A DNA stretch of 20,918 nt, from positions 1-20,918 of the forward strand of contig JANLPR010000197.1 in NCBI GenBank assembly GCA_031367345.1. Direction: 5' to 3'. The translations under genes and the position numbers were made by a program. Origin of the DNA: JADKIH01 sp031367345. Its GTDB lineage: Bacteria > Bacteroidota > Bacteroidia > AKYH767-A > 2013-40CM-41-45. How positions within the stretch are numbered: position 1 is the stretch's first letter; each line of letters starts with the position of its first letter. Shown piece by piece: positions 16,023 through 20,918 of the stretch. The notes beneath the pieces are model-generated. The model saw only the letters and a program-made list of their open reading frames with translations, was not told where the DNA came from and did not search any database.

Positions 16023-16304
16023 GCTTTCTAAGGTAGGAATAGCCATTTCTTACATCTTCAAACTTTCATATTTTATTAAATAACGGCTTACTTGCGTTGA
16101 AATGGCTTGGATTGCAAACTTTCAGTTTGTCGTAATACAACAATAACAGTTGTAAGTCACTCGACCTTTTTCGTAAGAATGTTAATTTATAAAGTGATTC
16201 ATTTGTAATAATAACAAGTTAATTCCTTTGAAACACTCTGCATTTTATATAACATCTTGAACCTTATTCCATATAAGGATTCGCATAATTGTGCTTAATC
16301 CATC
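16023..16304. other. Gene-free spacer with several inverted repeats, before the hybrid kinase
   Basis: No coding frame is credible here. The spacer holds a 9-bp inverted repeat (AGCCATTTC at 16041-16049, GAAATGGCT at 16099-16107), then two adjacent short hairpins: 16115-16129 (CAAACT-TTC-AGTTTG) and 16136-16154 (TACAAC, seven-base loop, GTTGTA). A third dyad, CCTTAT/ATAAGG, lies at 16262-16278 just before the kinase start. A TTTG at 16227-16230 could be a -33 element with a poor -7 partner near 16250. Whether these belong to a leader, a small RNA or operator sites cannot be told. Confidence 0.5.
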
Positions 16305-19300
16305 GTGATCGAAAATTCACAAAATAAATCAACTAATGAAAATGGTAGAAAAATCCTCTACCGTCTCTTGCTTATGGCAGTGGCGGTGGTGTATGTTCTT
16401 GTTTTCATTTTGGATTATTTGTTGAATCTAAATTTTACTTTTTTTCTTCTTGTTAGTCTCTTTGCATTCGTAATAATTACGCTGGTTTACATGTGGACGA
16501 AAGTGGCAAATGTAAATGAGCCAGGGGCAATTACAGAAACCAATCAAACACCTTTATTTGAACATCCTGAAGAAATTGTTCAACCTGTTGATGGAAATTT
16601 ATTCGACGATCCGGTTTTGATGATTAGTCCTATTACCGGACTAATAATTGATTGCAGCGAAAGTGCAGCTTCGTTATTTGAAGCAACAACAAATGAATTA
16701 ATTGGTTCCGACCTAACAATTTTTTTCGATTCGGAATGGAAAGCGGAAGATCGAAATAAAATTAAAAAAGGTTTGGATGAAGAAGGTCAAGTAAAAATGA
16801 TCGGAATTTTTAAAACTTTTCTTAAGAACACTTTTAGAGCAGAGTTTGAAGCAGTGAAAAAACTTGCAGGCGATCGCAAAATTATTTCTTTGCGTTTTAG
16901 AAAGCTAGAAGATAATTTAAATAGAGCTGAAGTTAATGTTGTTGCAAGCGTTCACGAAGAAAAGGAAAATTGGTATGATGAGGCTGCTTTGCCGGTAGCC
17001 TTTATAGGAATAGATTATCGTTTCAAAAAAGTAAATAAAGCATTTGCAGAATTGCTTGGTTACTCAACCATGGAATTGTTGTCATTATCGATTTTGGATA
17101 TTCTTCTTCCGGAAGACAAGGCGAATGAAAAATTGATATTGTCAACACTTTTTAGAGGGGAACTGACTACTTCAAAAAATGAAAAGCGATTTGTTAAGCG
17201 AAACAGTGAAATGATTTGGGTGAATGCAGCGTCAAGTGTTTCACGTGATAAAAATGGCACACCTAAATTTGTTATTTCATTAGTTGAAAACATCACTCAC
17301 AAAAAGAGACTAGAAATTCTTGCTAAAAACAATACAAGCCGTTTAAATGCATTAATACAGAATTCTGAATATTCAATATTATCTGTCGATAAAAGAAACA
17401 CAATTCTACTGATCAATTCAAAACTGAGTGATATCCTTTTTGGTTTTACAGGTATTGTTGTTGAGATAGGATATAACTTACTAGATATACTTCCGGAAAA
17501 TTTCCACGTAGAATATTTGAAAACTCATCAGAAAGCAATGATGGGAAACGAAATTAACTTAGAGAAAAATATTTCAATTAATGGCAAGAAAGTTTTTTTA
17601 GAAATAATTTTTACACCTATTAAAGGTGAAAATGGTTTGGTTCAGAGCATAACAATATTTTCAAGAGATATTACTAAACAAATTCTGTCTGAGAATAAAT
17701 TGAAAGAGGAAAAAGATGCAGCCATTGCTGCTACAGAAGCTAAATCTGGTTTCTTAGCGACTATGAGTCATGAAATCAGAACTCCTTTGAATGGTGTAAT
17801 TGGTATGGGACGTTTATTAAACAATACAGAACTGAATAGTAAACAGAAGGAATTTGTTGACAGTATCATGCTCAGCGGTGAAGCGCTATTGTCGGTGATC
17901 AACGACATCTTAGATTTTTCAAAGATTGAGTCGGCAAAAATGGAGTTAGAGAAAAAGCCATTTGCTTTGAAGCGATGCATCGAAGAAACATTTGATTTGC
18001 TCGCATCTAAAGCAACCGAAAAAAATCTTTCGCTTCAATATACGATTGCTCGCGATGTGCCTTCTTTTATTAGCGGCGACATTACACGATTAAGACAGAT
18101 CTTAATGAATCTTGTCTCTAACGCACTTAAATTTACTGCGAAAGGTAAAGTAGTTATTAGAGTTACTAAATTGAGTTCAGTTTCGAATAATATTAATTTG
18201 CAATTTGAAGTAAAAGATACCGGAGTTGGAATTCCTAAGAATAAAATCAGCAAGCTATTTACAGCCTTTACACAAGCAGACGTTTCAACAGCTAAGAACT
18301 TTGGTGGGTCAGGATTAGGATTGGCAATTTGTAAAAATCTTGTCGAATTGATGGGAGGTCATATTTATGTTGAAAGCATAGAAGGGCAAGGCTCTAATTT
18401 CATTTTCAATATTCATGTCGATGAAGTATCGGCAACGGAAAAGCCACGTGTACAAATTACAGGAAGTACTAAGTTGGCCAATTCAATGGTAATGATTTTG
18501 AGTGATGATAAAACAGAAGCTGATCTCTATGCAAATTATTTCAAACGTTGGGGAATGATTCCTGTTGTTGCTGTTTCAATAGAAGAAGGATTAATTGAAT
18601 TAAGAAAGGTAGATGAATATAATTTAGTTCTGATAGATTCGCAATTAATCACTGCTAAAGTAACAGCAGTTGCTCAATCAGTTCGATCAATTAAATCAAA
18701 GAATACTTTACCGATTGTATTATTCAATGCCGACAAAACAGATGAAGTACTTTTCGATTATACAAATGAAGTTGTTTCAGCAATCATTCCGAAAAATGTA
18801 GATCGTTCGAAAGTGCTTGATATTTTGATTGGAGTATTTAGTGTCGAAGATCATCAGCGTGCACAACATGAGAGATCGTTAGGTGTTATGTCGGTGAAAT
18901 TAGGAGAAGAGATTCCACTAGACATTTTGATTGCTGAAGATAATCTGATTAATCAAAAGTTGGCACAGAATATTTTTGAAGGACTGGGTTATAAGCCAAC
19001 GATGGCTTCCAATGGTATTCAAGTGATAGATCAACTTCGTAAAAAGCCATTCGATCTTATATTTATGGATGTTCAAATGCCGGAAATGGATGGAATGGAA
19101 GCAACACGATATATTGTTAACGAGTTAAAACCTCCTATCAAACCTGTTATTATTGCAATGACTGCATTCGCTTTAGAAGGCGATAAAGAAAAGTGTATAG
19201 AAGCCGGAATGGATGATTATATTAGCAAACCATTTATGATCGAGGAAATAGTTGAACGAATAAAAAAATGGGGAGGAAGCTTCCGTCAATCACAACAAGA

Positions 19301-19682
19301 CATGAATACAAAATCAGAAACCAGTACATCTTACTCATCGGACGTTATTAATGAGTCTGTATTGATGAAATTAAAAGAAATGACATCCGGTGCTGATCCT
19401 AATTTTTTCAGTCAGGTGATTCAGATGTTTATAGATCAGAGTACAGAAATAGTAGAACAACTTTCGTTACTGCTACCAATTATGGATCTTCCTCAGATGG
19501 CATCTTTAGCGCATAAGCTAAAAGGTTCAGCCTTGAATTTAGGAGCCAATAAAATGGCGGAAACATGCAGGCTAATTGAGATCAGAGGGAAAGAATTGAG
19601 TTCATCGGGAATCAGTGATTTGGTAAATCGATTAAAGCCAGAGTTAGAAGAAACGATTCTTGATATTAAAAAGTACCTGTAG
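16305..19682 (+). CDS. Hybrid sensor histidine kinase with PAS, two receiver domains and HPt
   Basis: The 1125-residue protein has all parts of a phosphorelay in one chain. Two membrane helices (about 18-40 and 45-66) form a hairpin with almost no periplasmic loop, so sensing is probably within the membrane or cytoplasm. PAS-like domains follow at about 100-215, 228-333 and 344-458. The kinase core has His489 in SHEIRTPLNG, Asn606 in NLVSNALKFT, DTGVGIP at 638-644 and GGSGLGLAI at 667-675. The first receiver (about 726-845) is degenerate: it keeps Asp734/735, Asp778 and Lys830 but has Asn808 where Thr or Ser is usual. The second (about 872-990) is complete: EDN, Asp922 in MDVQMPEMDG, Thr953, Lys976 in SKPF. 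An HPt domain carries His1070 in LAHKLKGSALNLGA. The start is GTG at 16305, three codons after a stop. No partner response regulator is adjacent; signal and targets are unknown. Confidence 0.95.
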   Translation: MIENSQNKSTNENGRKILYRLLLMAVAVVYVLVFILDYLLNLNFTFFLLVSLFAFVIITLVYMWTKVANVNEPGAITETNQTPLFEHPEEIVQPVDGNLFDDPVLMISPITGLIIDCSESAASLFEATTNELIGSDLTIFFDSEWKAEDRNKIKKGLDEEGQVKMIGIFKTFLKNTFRAEFEAVKKLAGDRKIISLRFRKLEDNLNRAEVNVVASVHEEKENWYDEAALPVAFIGIDYRFKKVNKAFAELLGYSTMELLSLSILDILLPEDKANEKLILSTLFRGELTTSKNEKRFVKRNSEMIWVNAASSVSRDKNGTPKFVISLVENITHKKRLEILAKNNTSRLNALIQNSEYSILSVDKRNTILLINSKLSDILFGFTGIVVEIGYNLLDILPENFHVEYLKTHQKAMMGNEINLEKNISINGKKVFLEIIFTPIKGENGLVQSITIFSRDITKQILSENKLKEEKDAAIAATEAKSGFLATMSHEIRTPLNGVIGMGRLLNNTELNSKQKEFVDSIMLSGEALLSVINDILDFSKIESAKMELEKKPFALKRCIEETFDLLASKATEKNLSLQYTIARDVPSFISGDITRLRQILMNLVSNALKFTAKGKVVIRVTKLSSVSNNINLQFEVKDTGVGIPKNKISKLFTAFTQADVSTAKNFGGSGLGLAICKNLVELMGGHIYVESIEGQGSNFIFNIHVDEVSATEKPRVQITGSTKLANSMVMILSDDKTEADLYANYFKRWGMIPVVAVSIEEGLIELRKVDEYNLVLIDSQLITAKVTAVAQSVRSIKSKNTLPIVLFNADKTDEVLFDYTNEVVSAIIPKNVDRSKVLDILIGVFSVEDHQRAQHERSLGVMSVKLGEEIPLDILIAEDNLINQKLAQNIFEGLGYKPTMASNGIQVIDQLRKKPFDLIFMDVQMPEMDGMEATRYIVNELKPPIKPVIIAMTAFALEGDKEKCIEAGMDDYISKPFMIEEIVERIKKWGGSFRQSQQDMNTKSETSTSYSSDVINESVLMKLKEMTSGADPNFFSQVIQMFIDQSTEIVEQLSLLLPIMDLPQMASLAHKLKGSALNLGANKMAETCRLIEIRGKELSSSGISDLVNRLKPELEETILDIKKYL

Positions 19683-20018
19683 TTTTTAAGCTAACTTTTT
19701 AAAAGCGTTTTGAAAATCATTAAGGTCTTTATTGTTTTTTCATCTATGATATAAAAGTGCTTTGAGCAATTAGAAAAAAAAGAAACAGCGGCTCTCCCTG
19801 CCGCTGTTCAACTCGAATAAACACCTCCATGTTGTTTAACCAAAAACTAACCATGAGATGCCTGCAATATATAGTGAGGCTGAGGGTAATTCAATTCAAT
19901 TAGGCGACAATTCTTACAGACTTGGTAAAAGGGCAGGTTTGCTGTGTGAGTAACTCGTTAATAAACTCATTTCACCCGGATGCGAACTCTACTTTATAGT
20001 AGCTATTTTCGTTTTTCA
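19683..20018. other. 336-base spacer before murB, without a protein gene
   Basis: No convincing coding frame is found on either strand. It contains the minus-oriented terminator at 19774-19808, an imperfect direct repeat (AACTCGAATAAAC at 19810-19822 and AACTCGTTAATAAAC at 19952-19966), the short tandem AATTCAATTCAATT near 19888-19901, and a small dyad CTACT-TTAT-AGTAG at 19989-20002 shortly before the murB ATG. No clean plus-strand terminator for the kinase gene and no consensus murB promoter is visible. Confidence 0.5.
19774..19808 (-). terminator. Strong intrinsic terminator oriented against its neighbours
   Basis: AACAGCGGC at 19784-19792 pairs perfectly with GCCGCTGTT at 19800-19808 around a seven-base loop. 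On the minus strand the hairpin is followed by a U-rich tract (the complement of the eight A at 19774-19781). On the plus strand what follows, CAACTCGAATAAAC, is not U-rich. It is therefore built to end a minus-strand transcript, although both flanking genes read plus. It might still slow plus-strand transcription as a plain hairpin. Confidence 0.75.
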
Positions 20019-20918
20019 ATGGAAATTCAATCAAATTATTCACTTCAAGCATTAAATTCGTTTGGGCTTTCGGTTAAAGCTGAATATTACTGTGAAGTAA
20101 CTTCAATAAACGAATTCAAAGCATTAATGGAAGAACCACGTTATTCTTCCTTGCCTAAATTGGTTTTAGGAGGAGGGAGCAATGTTTTATTCATCGATGA
20201 TTTTCATGGTTTGGTTATTCACAACAAAATTGCCGGAATATGTATTGTGGAAGAAACTGAAACAGAGGTGCTGATTACTGCCGGCGGTGGAGTAAACTGG
20301 AATCAGTTTGTGATGCATTGTGTTGACAAAGGTTATGGCGGTATTGAAAATTTATCGTTGATTCCCGGAAATGTTGGTGCTGCGCCAATACAAAATATAG
20401 GAGCATACGGAGTGGAAGTGAAAGATACCTTTCATCAATTGACAGCGATCGATCTTCAAGATGGGAGCATTCATAAATTCAACAATGCAGAATGTGAATT
20501 TGGTTATCGCGATAGTATTTTTAAAAGAGGAAGTAAAAATAAATTTATCATTGTAGATGTTACTTTTCGTTTAAGCAAACAGGCAAAACTTTCTATCTCT
20601 TACGGAGCTATTAAAGAGGAGTTAAATGCAAGAGGAATAGAACATCCGACTATCAAAAATGTAAGTGATGCAGTAATTGCTATTCGTCAAAGTAAATTAC
20701 CTGATCCGGCAGTAATCGGAAACGCGGGAAGTTTTTTTAAAAATCCTGAGATAGCGAGTAATCTTTTTGATGAACTGAAAAAAAATTATCCTGAAATAGT
20801 TGGATATAAAACTGAGAACGGTAAAATAAAAGTAGCCGCCGGATGGTTGATAGAAAAGTGTGGTTGGAAAGGAAAGAGAGTAGGTGAAGTAGGAATGCAT
20901 GCTAAGCAAGCGTTGGTG
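20019..20918 (+). CDS. murB: UDP-N-acetylenolpyruvoylglucosamine reductase (3' end beyond window)
   Basis: The frame from ATG 20019 is open for exactly 300 codons to the right edge; the usual length is about 340, so roughly 40 residues are missing. MurB reduces enolpyruvyl-UDP-GlcNAc with NADPH and FAD to give UDP-MurNAc, the second committed step of peptidoglycan precursor synthesis in the cytoplasm. Visible are the FAD-binding PKLVLGGGSNVLF (46-58), SLIPGNVGAAPIQNIGAYGVEV (113-134), GYRDSIFK (162-169) with Arg164, and NAGSFFKNP (235-243) with Ser238, the expected proton donor. The YRDSIFK segment and overall layout match the E. coli-type (type I) enzyme. The conserved C-terminal Glu of the active site lies beyond the window. 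The gene is separated from the kinase by a 336-base spacer and is probably on its own transcript. Confidence 0.95.
   Translation, partial: MEIQSNYSLQALNSFGLSVKAEYYCEVTSINEFKALMEEPRYSSLPKLVLGGGSNVLFIDDFHGLVIHNKIAGICIVEETETEVLITAGGGVNWNQFVMHCVDKGYGGIENLSLIPGNVGAAPIQNIGAYGVEVKDTFHQLTAIDLQDGSIHKFNNAECEFGYRDSIFKRGSKNKFIIVDVTFRLSKQAKLSISYGAIKEELNARGIEHPTIKNVSDAVIAIRQSKLPDPAVIGNAGSFFKNPEIASNLFDELKKNYPEIVGYKTENGKIKVAAGWLIEKCGWKGKRVGEVGMHAKQALV

Noticed and set aside
19829..19903. 24-codon plus-strand frame in the spacer before murB
   Set aside because: Short, with no ribosome-binding context or recognisable composition, and it overlaps the candidate minus-strand RNA. Not supported as a gene.
19982..20000. 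tRNA T-loop-like sequence on the minus strand (GTTCGCATCC)
   Set aside because: The flanking five bases on each side do not pair, and no acceptor or anticodon stem can be built around it.
19683..20018. 6S-like RNA before murB
   Set aside because: I looked for long-range pairing between the two ends of the spacer and found only 5-base matches, so the rod shape of 6S RNA is not evident by eye. A covariance search would be needed.
20697..20909. 70-codon minus-strand frame inside murB
   Set aside because: Antisense shadow of a well-conserved enzyme; its Phe/Tyr-rich composition comes from the murB codons.

Overview
The window looks like a chromosomal segment of an AT-rich member of the Bacteroidota. 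Three things point there: secreted proteins with type IX secretion system (T9SS) type A C-terminal sorting domains, a TonB-dependent receptor with an N-terminal carboxypeptidase-regulatory-like domain, and promoter elements of the Bacteroidota form (TTTG about 19 bases before TAnnTTTG). Lineage-typical families such as DUF5606 and the short-form AMP nucleosidase agree. No rRNA, tRNA, CRISPR array, transposase or phage gene was seen.

Layout. 1-1110 (minus) is the 5' part of a large secreted protein that runs off the left edge; its reading frame is open from an ATG to base 1. A 355-base divergent spacer separates it from a T9SS-sorted protein of unknown function (1466-2494, plus). That gene converges on a minus-strand block across a perfect 20-bp inverted-repeat terminator. 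The block, in transcription order, is AMP nucleosidase, DNA polymerase III delta subunit (holA) and an EVE-domain protein, tightly spaced and probably one operon. Looser-spaced genes follow: a TonB-dependent receptor, a PAP2-type phosphatase and CTP synthase (pyrG).

From 9991 everything reads plus: a stand-alone HsdR-N-terminal-type nuclease-fold protein (27 bases from the divergent AMP nucleosidase), a T9SS-exported subtilisin-like protease with its own terminator, a DUF5606 protein plus M3-family oligoendopeptidase pair 3 bases apart, a 1125-residue hybrid histidine kinase with a complete internal phosphorelay, and murB, cut by the right edge.

Together the genes mix housekeeping (nucleotide metabolism, replication clamp loading, cell-wall precursor synthesis) with envelope functions (outer-membrane uptake, T9SS cargo, sensing). 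I found no convincing defence or mobile system. The least explained sequence is non-coding. The spacer before murB carries a strong intrinsic terminator pointing against all neighbouring genes, which suggests a minus-strand small RNA. The spacer before the hybrid kinase holds several inverted repeats. The N-terminal domain of the left-edge protein also appears to carry an inserted module.
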